In this document: positions 17,742 to 26,582 of the stretch, one piece after another
How positions within the stretch are numbered: position 1 is the first letter of the stretch
Layout of the letters: each line of letters starts with the position of its first letter
Assembly: GCA_016302965.1 (NCBI GenBank)
Contig: JAEDMP010000001.1
Coordinates: 51,257 to 115,256 of the forward strand
DNA: 64,000 nucleotides
DNA from: Bacteroidaceae bacterium
Lineage (GTDB): Bacteria; Bacteroidota; Bacteroidia; Bacteroidales; Bacteroidaceae
Reading direction: 5' to 3'
The notes under the pieces: model-generated
Told to the model about the DNA's origin: nothing
Seen by the model: the letters and a program-made list of their open reading frames with translations, nothing else
The model's database searches: none
Made by a program: the position numbers and the translations under genes

Positions 17742-18959
17742 TTATTTGCTTGATGGATGATTTGTAACGGATTCAGGATTGGTGGATGCCTGTAGTTTGC
17801 GCTTCGCTCTTTTCTGACGCTTGCCCTTCAAGTACTCGGAAAGCTTCTCATAGATGTTGTCGGACGCCAGAAGGAAGGCCATGGCAGACAGGGCATAGAC
17901 CGTGTTGAAGCTGATGTTGTATTTGCAGAAGAGGATGAATGCCACCCATACGATGAATGCCATCAGAAAGAACCGGACCAGTCCCTTGATCAGGATGAAA
18001 GAGAGCACGATGGAGAGAAGGGGCGAGCGACGTTTGGTAAAACCATCGTAAACATCCAGCACATATTTGGCGAAGAGCACCACGATGAACGAGAGTATTG
18101 CCGTGAGCCAGAGGGGCAGGTTCTTGGTGCTGTTGCCCATGATGAGGGTCTCGATGGCGTACCCCAGCAGTTTCACACCAGCAATCTTGCCTACAGGTGT
18201 GTAGTGCATGTCACTTTCTTCGTGGATGGCACCTATCAGCACGATGCGGTCTTCCAACAGATGCCGGTATTGGGCGATGGAATCGCAGGGAACAACAGGA
18301 AAGACGGTTGGGCTGTAGTTGATGCGTATATCCTCGTTGGTGAGCGGCCGGAGCTCTTTTTCAGAATAGCAGTCGGCCACTTGTTTGACAAGGGAGGGCT
18401 CCAGTTTGCCGTTGACCATACGTCCAAGGCTTAGTTTGCGTTTAATGCCTCCATATAGGTTCCTCGGCATATTGGTGAAGCCTTCATTGATCGGAGGGGT
18501 GATATCATGGGCAAAGAAGGAATGAATGGTCTCATGATAGTTGCCATCACGAAACGAGTCGTCTATCAGTTTGTAGGAGAAGTAGGTGTTCTTCATATCC
18601 AGTGAGGTCATGGCTATCTGCATGTCGGCTTGATGGTTTTCCTTCAGTCCCTCAAACACGATGTCGACACCAATCACTTTGGGATGCTGGCGCTCCACTT
18701 CCTGGAAGATGGTGGCAATCCTACCACGGTCGGTCACCTGGCTCATGTCAACGATGGTCACCATCGTACTCGTGTCGGGTGTGGCGGTAGATGCCAGTAT
18801 CTGATAGTAGAAGTCGTTGATAGAGTAGTCGCCGATAGCTTTCGAAATGGGATTGAACAGTGATATGTTCAATGCCAGTAGGGCATAGAGTCCTATGATA
18901 CCGAAAGCCGTCAGTGAAATGATGGATCGTCTCAAAAGGTTGTCTAAACGGGGCTTCAT
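17742..18959 (-). CDS. CHASE2-domain membrane sensor without output domain (copy A)
   Basis: The 405-residue protein has one N-terminal helix (about 12-34), a periplasmic CHASE2 domain (about 35-275; TMVTIVDMSQVTDRGRIA, KVIGVDIVFEG, DRIVLIGAIHEESDMHYTPVGK) and three C-terminal helices (about 283-375). It ends in a basic tail (KGKRQKRAKRKLQ) instead of the kinase, cyclase or phosphatase usually found after CHASE2. It aligns along its length with the protein at 30330, so the two are paralogues. Signal output must come from another protein or from the membrane part itself. It is transcribed from the promoter at 18983-19014 together with the small secreted protein. Confidence 0.9.
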   Translation of the reverse strand: MKPRLDNLLRRSIISLTAFGIIGLYALLALNISLFNPISKAIGDYSINDFYYQILASTATPDTSTMVTIVDMSQVTDRGRIATIFQEVERQHPKVIGVDIVFEGLKENHQADMQIAMTSLDMKNTYFSYKLIDDSFRDGNYHETIHSFFAHDITPPINEGFTNMPRNLYGGIKRKLSLGRMVNGKLEPSLVKQVADCYSEKELRPLTNEDIRINYSPTVFPVVPCDSIAQYRHLLEDRIVLIGAIHEESDMHYTPVGKIAGVKLLGYAIETLIMGNSTKNLPLWLTAILSFIVVLFAKYVLDVYDGFTKRRSPLLSIVLSFILIKGLVRFFLMAFIVWVAFILFCKYNISFNTVYALSAMAFLLASDNIYEKLSEYLKGKRQKRAKRKLQASTNPESVTNHPSSK

Positions 18960-18982
18960 GGGGCTGTTGTATTTATCGGTTG

Positions 18983-19014
18983 CAAAATTACGAAAAAATC
19001 ATGATACCTACAAA
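18983..19014 (-). promoter_or_regulatory. Promoter of the CHASE2 copy A operon
   Basis: On the minus strand TTTG (19014-19011) and TAATTTTG (18990-18983) are separated by 20 bases, a full consensus match, 24 bases before the ATG. Confidence 0.8.
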
Positions 19015-19053
19015 TATTATTCCATCAAAATAGGATGAAGAAAATCAGGTCGA

Positions 19054-19095
19054 AAAAACGCAGATACCTTCATGGGCTGACGAAGGTATCTGCGT
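19054..19095 (-). terminator. Terminator of the MFS gene built from repeat units
   Basis: A perfect 13-base stem pairs 19060-19072 (CGCAGATACCTTC) with 19083-19095. The minus-strand product then continues with TTTTTT (19059-19054). The right arm is part of the first 22-base repeat unit, and the left arm is its inverted copy. Confidence 0.85.
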
Positions 19096-19144
19096 TGGCT
19101 GATGAAGATATCTTCGTAGCCTGATGAAGGTATCTTCATGAAAT
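19079..19144. repeat. 22-base tandem repeat, three copies plus one inverted copy
   Basis: Units run 19079-19100, 19101-19122 and 19123-19144 with consensus TGATGAAGGTATCTTCGTRGCC. The middle unit contains the perfect palindrome GAAGATATCTTC. An inverted copy occupies 19060-19078. The array ends 8 bases from the MFS stop codon. Confidence 0.9.
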
Positions 19145-19152
19145 GGGGGAAA

Positions 19153-20637
19153 TTATTCTACTACAATGGGCTTGTACTTCGGTACGAGAGCCTTCATGAT
19201 GACCCAACCTACAAGGTAGGCTACGGCGCAGATGCAGAAGATAATCATGTAGCCGGCAGGCTTTCCTTCGAAACCGAAGAAGGTGAAGGCACTGCCCTGC
19301 TCTTCTGCATAGGTGAAGAGGGCACCGGCACCCTTGTTGATGAGGAAGGAGCCCACACCACCTGCCATACCGCCGATACCGGTGATGGTAGCAATGGTCG
19401 ACTTGGGGAACATGTCACCGATGGTAGAGAAGATGTTGGCCGACCAGGACTGGTGGGCAGCACCCAAGATACCAATCAGGATGATGGGGAACCAGGGGGT
19501 GCCGAACACACCACCGAGAGGCTGTGCGAAGAGACCCAGCAGGGGGAAGAAGGCGAAGATGAGCATGGCGCGCATACGGCCTTCGTAAGGATTATTGCCA
19601 CGGTTGATGAAATAGGTGGGCAGCTTGCCGCCGAGGATGCTCAGCATGGTGATGAGATAGAGCACGAAGATGAGCACCATACCCTCCACGTCAGTGGGGT
19701 TGATTTCAAACTGGGCCTTCAGATAGGCGGGAGTCCAGAAGAGGAAGAACCACCATACACCGTCGGTCATGAACTTACCCACGATGAACGACCAGGTCTG
19801 GCGATAGGTGAAGCAGTTGAGGAAACTGATGGAGGGACCCTCGTCGTTGGCATCCTTCGGGTCGCTGTCGGTATCGGCATCCTGGTTGATATAGGTGCGC
19901 TCAGCATCATTCATCTTGGGATTCTCGTTGGGTTTTTTGTAGAGCCAAATCCAGAAGCCCATCCACACATAACCCAGGGCACCGATGACGATGAAGGCCA
20001 TCTCCCAGCCGAAGAACTTGGCAAGCACTGGGATGGTGAAGGGGGCAATGAGAGCACCTACAGAAGCACCGCTATTGAAGATAGCAGTAGCGTAAGCACG
20101 GTCTTTCTTGGGGAAGTACTCGGCGGTAACCTTGATGGCTGCGGGGAAGTTGCCGGCCTCACCAAGGGCGAGGATGCAGCGGGCACCGAGGAACAGCCAT
20201 ACGCTGACCGTAGAGATGGTTAGGGCAGCATCGGCAGCCCCCGAGGCTGCAAATGCGCGCAGACACTCTTTGGCTCCCTCGAAACCAACCAGCCACTCAC
20301 CGGTAGCGATACCGCTGGTAGCAATACCGCAGAAAGCATGGAGCACGGCACCGGTAGACCATACGAAGATGGCCCAGAGGTAACCCTTGCTGGTACCCAT
20401 CCAGTCAACAAACTTGCCCGCAAACAGCATGCAGAGGGCGTAGATGATAGAGAAGTAGGCGGTGATGGTACCATAGTCCTCATCGCTCCATCCGAACTCT
20501 TCCTGGATGCCGCCTTCGCCAGGGAAGGTGAGCGAAAGCACCTGGCGGTCCATGTAATTCACTGTTGTTGCCAAGAACAACATCGCGCAAATAATCCAAC
20601 GATAGTTGGTCATTTTAGTTGTTTTGATAGCGTTCAT
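19153..20637 (-). CDS. MFS transporter, hexuronate (ExuT-like, anion:cation symporter) type
   Basis: The 494-residue protein has about twelve membrane helices. The start (NYRWIICAMLFLATTVNYMDRQV) and the LGEAGNFPAAIKVTAEYFP signature of helix 4 are those of the ACS/ExuT branch, whose Bacteroidales members mostly carry hexuronates. Two stretches are longer than usual: a loop near 105-140 (GIATSGIATGEWLVGFEGAKE) and an acidic central loop (DADTDSDPKDANDEG). A second start at 20613 is possible. It is alone, between its -7 element at 20694-20701 and the repeat-derived terminator. No uronate enzymes adjoin it, so the substrate is inferred from family only. Confidence 0.85.
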   Translation of the reverse strand: MNAIKTTKMTNYRWIICAMLFLATTVNYMDRQVLSLTFPGEGGIQEEFGWSDEDYGTITAYFSIIYALCMLFAGKFVDWMGTSKGYLWAIFVWSTGAVLHAFCGIATSGIATGEWLVGFEGAKECLRAFAASGAADAALTISTVSVWLFLGARCILALGEAGNFPAAIKVTAEYFPKKDRAYATAIFNSGASVGALIAPFTIPVLAKFFGWEMAFIVIGALGYVWMGFWIWLYKKPNENPKMNDAERTYINQDADTDSDPKDANDEGPSISFLNCFTYRQTWSFIVGKFMTDGVWWFFLFWTPAYLKAQFEINPTDVEGMVLIFVLYLITMLSILGGKLPTYFINRGNNPYEGRMRAMLIFAFFPLLGLFAQPLGGVFGTPWFPIILIGILGAAHQSWSANIFSTIGDMFPKSTIATITGIGGMAGGVGSFLINKGAGALFTYAEEQGSAFTFFGFEGKPAGYMIIFCICAVAYLVGWVIMKALVPKYKPIVVE

Positions 20638-20693
20638 TTAGTAATTATTAGATTTGATTGATGTTTTTAGCACGTGATAAATGTTTGTTTCTG

Positions 20694-20701
20694 CAAAGAT
20701 A
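20694..20701 (-). promoter_or_regulatory. -7 element for the MFS gene
   Basis: TATCTTTG on the minus strand, 57 bases before the ATG. A TTTG lies 23 bases further upstream (20728-20725), slightly beyond ideal spacing. Confidence 0.6.
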
Positions 20702-20747
20702 CGACTATTTCTTCATATATCCTACAAAAAAACTGGTTTTTTTTCTT

Positions 20748-23225
20748 TTAGTCTTGAAAATACACTTTCTTCACGCGATTGGAGATGCCTGTCAATACTT
20801 CATAGGGGATGGTGTCGAGCGCATCGGACAGGACGGTCACGGGCAGATGTTCACCGAATATTTCTACGCTGTCCCCTTCCTTGCAGTCAATGTCGGTCAC
20901 GTCAATCATCGCCACATCCATACAGATATTGCCCACATAGGGAGCCTTCTGTCCGTTCACAAGACAATAGCAGGCTCCGCGTCCGAGGTGGCGGTTGAGC
21001 CCGTCGGCATAGCCGATAGGGATGGCAGCGATGCGGCTGTCACGGGTCAGGATGCCCTTGCGGCTGTAGCCCACAGTCTCCTCTTTGGGTACGGTGCGCA
21101 GCTGGAGGATGGTGGTCTTGAGAGTGCTCACGGTATGGAGGATATGGTTGTCGCGGCTGTCGATGCCATAAAGTCCCAATCCCAGACGGCACATGTCGAG
21201 TTGGCGACCCGGGAAGTGTTCGATACCTGCGCTGTTGCAGATATGACGGAGGATGTGATGGTCGAAGGCTGCCTGCAATGCCTGACTGGCCTCATGAAAG
21301 AGCGAGAACTGGTGGTCGGAAAACCGGTCGAAATCGTCGCTGTCACTTCCTACGAAATGGGAGAATACAGAACGGGGAATGATGGCGTTCTGATGCTTCA
21401 GCCGGTCGATGAGTTCTTCCATCTCGGTCTTGGGATTGAAGCCCAGACGGTGCATACCGGTGTCGAGTTTGATGTGTACGGGCCAGTTGGTGATGCCTTC
21501 CTTTTCCGCAGCCTTGATGAGGGCTTCCAGCAGTCGGAAACTGTAGACCTCTGGCTCCAGATCATAGTCGAAAAGGGTCTTGAACGAGGTCATCTCCGGA
21601 TTCATGATGATAATGTTGGCGGTGATGCCGTTTTTGCGCAGCGTTACGCCCTCGTCAGCCACTGCCACAGCGAGATAGTCTACCCGGTGCTCCTGCAGGG
21701 TCTTGGCCACTTCGATGGCCCCCGCTCCGTATGCATCGGCCTTCACCATGCAGACGATTTTCGTCTCTGGCTTCATGAACGAGCGGTAGTGGTTCAGGTT
21801 GTCTATCACGGCGTTGAGATTCACCTCGAGGATGGTTTCGTGCACTTTCTTTTCCAGCAGTTCTGTGATTTGGTCGAAACCGAAACTGCGGGCTCCCTTG
21901 ATGAGAATCACCTCCTGGTGCAGTTGTCTGAACTCTTGGGATGCCACAAATGTGCTGACGTTGGGAAAAAAATGTTTCTGTGGCAGTTGGATGCAGGCCT
22001 GCCAGCGGCTCAGTTCGGGACCGATGCCGATGAGCTTGTCGATGCCTCTCTTGCCGGCCAGTTCTGAGACGGTCTCATAGAGTTGTTGGGGCGAGAGGCC
22101 GCTCTGCTGGATGTCGCTGAGGATGAGGGTGCGTGAGCATCCCTTCTGTTCCGGTCGGCGGCTCATGAAGTCGAGGGCGATGTCGAGCGAGTTGATGTCG
22201 CTATTATAAGAGTCGTTGATAAGGATGCAGCCGTGTTGACCCTCTTTCACCTCCAGTCGCATGGCCACGGGTTCGAGCAACTGCATGCGGCGGTCCAGCT
22301 CGTCGCTTTTCACGCCCAGGTAAAGGGCGGCGCAGGCACAAGCCAGCGAGCACTCTATGGAGGCGTCGTCAATGAACGGGAGCCGGTAACTGGCCTCCTG
22401 CTGCTGTTGGTAGCAGTAGTGGATGGTGGTTGTTCCTCCCTCTCTGTCGATGCGCTTGACAAAGAGAGCCGACTGGGTGTTCTCTTTGCTCCACGAGAGC
22501 TTGCAGCCTTTGTAGCCGCTGCGGCGTATGCTACGGCTGACGGTCTCGTCATCGGCATTGTAGACGAGCACCTTGGCGTCATGGAAGAGGGTAAGTTTCT
22601 CCTGACATTTCTCGTCCATGGTGCGGAAGTTCTCCTGGTGGGCCTGTCCGATGGAGGTGAGGATGCCGATGGTAGGTTGGATGATGTCGTGGAGTGATTG
22701 CATCTCCATGGGTTGGCTGATGCCGGCCTCAAAGAGTGCCACTTCGCTCTGCTCGTTGAGCAGCCATACGGAAAGGGGCACGCCTATCTGCGAGTTGTAA
22801 CTCTTGGGAGAGCGTGTCACCACCATCTGCGGGGAGAGCAGCTGGTAGAGCCACTCCTTGACCATGGTCTTGCCGTTGCTGCCCGTGATGCCCACCACAG
22901 GGATGTCGAACTCGTCGCGGTGGCGTTCGGCCAGTCGCTGCAGTGCTTCCAGCGGGCTCACCACCACAAGGAAGTTGGCTCCCGCATAGTTGTCAGCGGC
23001 ACCGGCAGGCACCTGTTCCACCACGAAGTTGCGCACTCCGCGGCGATAGAGTTCATGGATATACAGGTGGCCGTCGCCCCGTTTTGTGCGGATGGCAAAG
23101 AAGAGTGTCTCTTCGGGGAAACAGAGGGAGCGGCTGTCGGTAAGCAGCCAACTGATGCGGCCTTCCGTCTCACCTATCCGGCGGGCTCCAATGAGCGTGG
23201 TAATCTTTTCGATAGAATATTTCAT
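20748..23225 (-). CDS. Bifunctional UDP-MurNAc-tripeptide:D-Ala-D-Ala ligase / alanine racemase
   Basis: The 825-residue fusion combines MurF (about 1-450) with alanine racemase (about 460-825), an arrangement known in Bacteroidetes. The ATP loop GITGSNGKTMVKEWL lies near residue 115. The racemase begins ILEVNLNAVIDNLNHYRS and has the PLP lysine in CMVKADAYGAGA. The C-terminal catalytic region (LRTVPKEETVGYSRKG, AAIPIGYADGLNR, CMDVAMIDVTD) is complete. The protein makes D-alanine and adds D-Ala-D-Ala to the peptidoglycan precursor in the cytoplasm. Its start is 18 bases after the GSCFA gene, so it may be the last gene of the long CHASE2-caspase transcript. Confidence 0.96.
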   Translation of the reverse strand: MKYSIEKITTLIGARRIGETEGRISWLLTDSRSLCFPEETLFFAIRTKRGDGHLYIHELYRRGVRNFVVEQVPAGAADNYAGANFLVVVSPLEALQRLAERHRDEFDIPVVGITGSNGKTMVKEWLYQLLSPQMVVTRSPKSYNSQIGVPLSVWLLNEQSEVALFEAGISQPMEMQSLHDIIQPTIGILTSIGQAHQENFRTMDEKCQEKLTLFHDAKVLVYNADDETVSRSIRRSGYKGCKLSWSKENTQSALFVKRIDREGGTTTIHYCYQQQQEASYRLPFIDDASIECSLACACAALYLGVKSDELDRRMQLLEPVAMRLEVKEGQHGCILINDSYNSDINSLDIALDFMSRRPEQKGCSRTLILSDIQQSGLSPQQLYETVSELAGKRGIDKLIGIGPELSRWQACIQLPQKHFFPNVSTFVASQEFRQLHQEVILIKGARSFGFDQITELLEKKVHETILEVNLNAVIDNLNHYRSFMKPETKIVCMVKADAYGAGAIEVAKTLQEHRVDYLAVAVADEGVTLRKNGITANIIIMNPEMTSFKTLFDYDLEPEVYSFRLLEALIKAAEKEGITNWPVHIKLDTGMHRLGFNPKTEMEELIDRLKHQNAIIPRSVFSHFVGSDSDDFDRFSDHQFSLFHEASQALQAAFDHHILRHICNSAGIEHFPGRQLDMCRLGLGLYGIDSRDNHILHTVSTLKTTILQLRTVPKEETVGYSRKGILTRDSRIAAIPIGYADGLNRHLGRGACYCLVNGQKAPYVGNICMDVAMIDVTDIDCKEGDSVEIFGEHLPVTVLSDALDTIPYEVLTGISNRVKKVYFQD

Positions 23226-23243
23226 GATGTTGATGCTTGCATG

Positions 23244-24095
23244 TCAGTCTCTCCCTTGCCGGTCAAGACTGTGGTTAGGATATGCAAAGTTCGGATATTT
23301 TTCTGAAAGAGCCGCTATTTTTAACATAGTTTTATCCATGAATTGCCGGTATTCTTCAGAATCGGGGTTGAAAGGCCGGTGACGGAGGGCTGTTCTCAAG
23401 GGGCGCCACGCTTTGAGAAACGTGCGGGCTGCATCACTGAAGTAGTTTTCGCCGAAGCGCTCGTAGATATAGGCGACGGCCTGGGGAGAGGGGTGGAGCA
23501 TGTCTTCGGCATAGAAGCGGTAGTCGCGCAACTGGTCCATCATCAGTTCATAGGCAGGGAAATAGGTCACCGATTCCGGCTTCTCGCGGCAGAGCCGGTC
23601 GGCTGCCAGCAGCAGGGTGGCTTTGGAGAGCTGGCTGCCATGGAAGCCGTATTTGGCGTAGCGGATGGGACTCACGGTTGCCAGTACCTGGATGTCGGGG
23701 TTCCGCCGCCGCAACTGCTCCACAGCCGAGGCAAGCGCCCGGGTACAGGCATCGATGTCCAGTTCTTCCTCCTCGAAGAGACGGGCCGGTTGCTTACGGC
23801 AGTTGTCCACAATCTCGCCTGTCGACTTCAGTCGGTAGACATGGTTGGTGCCCAGCGTGAGGATGGCGATACGGGGGGCATAGTCTGGCCGGCTCTCCAT
23901 GAGGCGGCTCACGGTGTGGAGGATGCTTACGGGATTGTACATCACGCCGTAGGGGTTGACGGTGATGCGGAATCCGTCTTCGTTGAGCAAGGCTCCGATG
24001 CGGTCAGCAAAACAGGAGCCCACACAGAGCATCTGCTCCTGGGGCTCCAGTTGAAAAGTTGGCTGTGGCAGTGCCACTGGGGTTTGCCATTCCAT
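23244..24095 (-). CDS. GSCFA-domain protein
   Basis: The 283-residue protein carries the defining motif as CVGSCFADRIG near residues 25-35, with a likely SGNH-like hydrolase fold (ILTLGTNHVYRL block; late EDMLHPSPQAVAYIYERF with the catalytic-type Asp/His). No signal peptide is visible. GSCFA proteins are common beside murF-alr in Bacteroidales; their substrate is not established. It sits 12 bases after the TPR/outer-membrane gene and 18 before murF-alr. Confidence 0.9.
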   Translation of the reverse strand: MEWQTPVALPQPTFQLEPQEQMLCVGSCFADRIGALLNEDGFRITVNPYGVMYNPVSILHTVSRLMESRPDYAPRIAILTLGTNHVYRLKSTGEIVDNCRKQPARLFEEEELDIDACTRALASAVEQLRRRNPDIQVLATVSPIRYAKYGFHGSQLSKATLLLAADRLCREKPESVTYFPAYELMMDQLRDYRFYAEDMLHPSPQAVAYIYERFGENYFSDAARTFLKAWRPLRTALRHRPFNPDSEEYRQFMDKTMLKIAALSEKYPNFAYPNHSLDRQGRD

Positions 24096-24107
24096 CGGGT
24101 ATCGGTT

Positions 24108-25496
24108 TTAGAAGGCCACACCCACACCGAAACTCAGTCGGCTCTTGCCGATATAGTTGTCGAGCTGTGACTTCAATGCCCAGCGGTACTGGTAGGTGGC
24201 GCGGATGGCAAAATAACTGTACTTCACGCAGATACCGATGACGGGAGAAATGGCGAAGGCCAGATTGGTCTTGGTCTCGAGTTTCTTCAGTTCTTTCTCA
24301 TATTCTGCTTCGTTCATATTATTCGTTTTGTTAACCTCTTCCATCTCATGGTCTTTGTAGCCGGGATAATGATCTTCGAGATAGGTACCATAATAGAGCT
24401 TCGAGGTGATGCCGGGGCCGAAGTAAATCCAAACGGGATTGACAATCTTGATGGTCCAACCGAACGACATGTTGAGTTCGGGGTCATCCTTTGGGTCACC
24501 GTAGCGGCAATCGCTGCGCAGGGCATCAAACACGCGGTTGTTGATGTCCATCTGGAAGAATCCGCCGGTCTTCTTCATGTTGTATTTGCCGTAAGAGAAG
24601 CCGATAGGGGTGTCTTTGTTGTACTCATAGGTCAGCACCCTCGAGTGGTATTTCTTGGCATCCATCGTACTCTGGATGAAGTTCAGGCGGTCGGTGGCAA
24701 TCACCATGTTGTTGCACTCCCTTCTCACCACCTGCTCATAGAGTTCCTTGGCCTTGTCGTACATCTTCTCGCTATAGAAGTATTCGGCCTTCTTGAAGGC
24801 TACGTCGCACTCGCTCTCATAGTTGCGCATGCAGACGGTGAAGCGGTTGGAGGCGTAGTTGTCATAGGAGTTGAGCATCATTACCTTCTCGTAATAGGTA
24901 GCGGCCTCCTGGTAGTCGAGCAGTTTGAACGAGCGGTCGGCCATGGCGCGGCTGTTTATGATGGTGTCGAGTGTACGAAGGTTCTCGTTGTTCTCGGTGG
25001 TATCCACATCAGAACACTGGCAGGCTTCGAGCAGCAGGTCTTTGGCCTGTTCGTAGTTGGTCTTCTTGATTTCTTCCTGGGCCTTGTTGCGGTGCTCCAC
25101 ATAGCAGCCCTTGCCCACGGTGGCATCGGGGTCGGAGAGATAGAACGAACGCAACTGTTTGGGGTTCAGTTCGAGGGGGATGGTCACGATGTTGTAGCCG
25201 GGTGAGAGGATGCTAATCTCACGTCCGCGATAGCGGTTGCCCGTGGGGAAGGCGATATAGTAGACACTGTCAGAGCCCTGCAGTTCGGTGCGGAAGGGGT
25301 CGGCACTCTTGTCCATGGATGACGAGAACTGAAGGGGTATGGTCTGGTTACACTTGATGATGATGGCTGCCTCGTCGCCGTCGCTTGAGTAGACATCGTT
25401 GGCCTGGGAGCGTTCTTCAACTTCCAGTGTCTTTTGGGCAAATGCCATGCTGCATACGATGGAAAGCAGCAATGACAAAAAGAGTCTTGTTTTCAT
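24108..25496 (-). CDS. Secreted TPR protein with probable outer-membrane beta-barrel end
   Basis: The 462-residue protein has a signal peptide (MKTRLFLSLLLSIVCSMAFA), a beta-rich N-terminal region (20-130), helical TPR-like repeats at about 135-280 (YEQAKDLLLEACQ; YQEAATYYEKVMML; YDKAKELYEQVV) and a C-terminal part of alternating aromatic strands ending GVGVAF. A terminal Phe is typical of outer membrane proteins, so the last 180 residues may be a barrel with the rest in the periplasm. It is the sixth gene of the caspase operon and may anchor the system to the outer membrane. No named family was recognised beyond TPR. Confidence 0.72.
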   Translation of the reverse strand: MKTRLFLSLLLSIVCSMAFAQKTLEVEERSQANDVYSSDGDEAAIIIKCNQTIPLQFSSSMDKSADPFRTELQGSDSVYYIAFPTGNRYRGREISILSPGYNIVTIPLELNPKQLRSFYLSDPDATVGKGCYVEHRNKAQEEIKKTNYEQAKDLLLEACQCSDVDTTENNENLRTLDTIINSRAMADRSFKLLDYQEAATYYEKVMMLNSYDNYASNRFTVCMRNYESECDVAFKKAEYFYSEKMYDKAKELYEQVVRRECNNMVIATDRLNFIQSTMDAKKYHSRVLTYEYNKDTPIGFSYGKYNMKKTGGFFQMDINNRVFDALRSDCRYGDPKDDPELNMSFGWTIKIVNPVWIYFGPGITSKLYYGTYLEDHYPGYKDHEMEEVNKTNNMNEAEYEKELKKLETKTNLAFAISPVIGICVKYSYFAIRATYQYRWALKSQLDNYIGKSRLSFGVGVAF

Positions 25497-25538
25497 AATG
25501 GTATGATTTGATGTTAGGATTATGCTGTTTCTGTCGGG

Positions 25539-26534
25539 TTATCTGACAATGCGGAAAGAACCCAGGTGGAACACGTCCTTCTTGTTGACGAGGATTTTTC
25601 CGGTGTTGTCCTTGTAGGGCTGCCAGGTGCGCACCTGAATCTGCGGGTTGTCGCTGTCTCGGAAGTCAATGAGCAGGAAGAGGTAGCCCTCGTCCTGATA
25701 ACGGTCGGTGTGCCAGTACTGTTTGAGGGTCACGCCGTAGATGTCGTCATATTTGGGATGCTGAACAACCTCGATGTCCTCAAACTTGACATTCAGGTAT
25801 TTGGTCACCTTGAATACGCCTGCCAGTTTCTTCAGATACTCCTGTTTCGATTGCTTGATATAGACCACCTTGTTGTTGTTGAGGGTCATGCGGTCGATGT
25901 CAGAGTTGGGTTTCTCTTTCACCACCTTGCCGGTGATGATGAGTGCCTTGTCGCTGTAGACGCTGTTGAGCATGGGCAGGTCTTTGCGGTTGTAGGCGGT
26001 GCGGAAGTTCTCTACAAAGTTGACGATAATCTGTCGGCGGGCATAATCCAGATCCGACTGTTTCTCGGCCATAATCTGGTCGTAGCGGTGCATGGAGATG
26101 GCGATGGCCACATTGTTGATTTTTCCGTTGGGCAGGAAGTCGATGGTCAGTTCCTGTCGTGCTTCCTTGTCGTCGGCCTCAACCATATCCACGGGGATGC
26201 CTCTCACCTGGAATCCGCTGGAGGTCTTCAGGCATCTGGCCATGATGTTGGTGGGAGGACAGCTCATGGCGCTGCTCTTCCAAATTTCCTTCACTCCCTC
26301 GATGGCTTCGCTCGTCATCCACTCCTTGTCCAGTTTGACGCTTTTCTTCTGCTCATCGGCAGCAGTCTTGAATGCCTGAATCATGCCATTGACGTTTTTC
26401 TCCATGATTTCTTTCAGGGCGTTGTCGTCGAGTCCTTCTACAATTTTGAATTCCGTTTCATAGGCTGCTGCCGTGTGTGCGTGGCAAAGCATGAGAAGGG
26501 TCAGTGTGATGAAATGACTGATAATACGTTTCAT
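25539..26534 (-). CDS. Secreted protein with C-terminal NTF2-like domain
   Basis: The 331-residue protein has a signal peptide (cut near HTAAA). The first half (30-180) is of unknown fold, with two Cys (CPPTNIMARCL). The second half resembles an NTF2/SnoaL-like fold: NFVENFRTAYNRKDLPMLNSVYSDKALIITG, then paired strands (VKFEDIEVV; YGVTLKQYWHT; YLFLLIDFRD; IQVRTWQP). Such domains bind small ligands or mediate dimerisation; no catalytic set is evident. It is the fifth gene of the caspase operon, 42 bases before the TPR gene. Confidence 0.75.
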   Translation of the reverse strand: MKRIISHFITLTLLMLCHAHTAAAYETEFKIVEGLDDNALKEIMEKNVNGMIQAFKTAADEQKKSVKLDKEWMTSEAIEGVKEIWKSSAMSCPPTNIMARCLKTSSGFQVRGIPVDMVEADDKEARQELTIDFLPNGKINNVAIAISMHRYDQIMAEKQSDLDYARRQIIVNFVENFRTAYNRKDLPMLNSVYSDKALIITGKVVKEKPNSDIDRMTLNNNKVVYIKQSKQEYLKKLAGVFKVTKYLNVKFEDIEVVQHPKYDDIYGVTLKQYWHTDRYQDEGYLFLLIDFRDSDNPQIQVRTWQPYKDNTGKILVNKKDVFHLGSFRIVR

Positions 26535-26582
26535 AGTTTTTCTCTATAAAATATATGGTGTATTTATTGAACTTGCCGTTTG

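Noticed and set aside
19138..22067. Long open frames on the plus strand opposite the MFS and murF-alr genes (361 and 469 codons)
   Set aside because: They lie entirely antisense to genes with clear families, show no domains, and reflect codon bias leaving the opposite frame open. The same holds for 4849-5571, 26580-27806 and 28645-29907.
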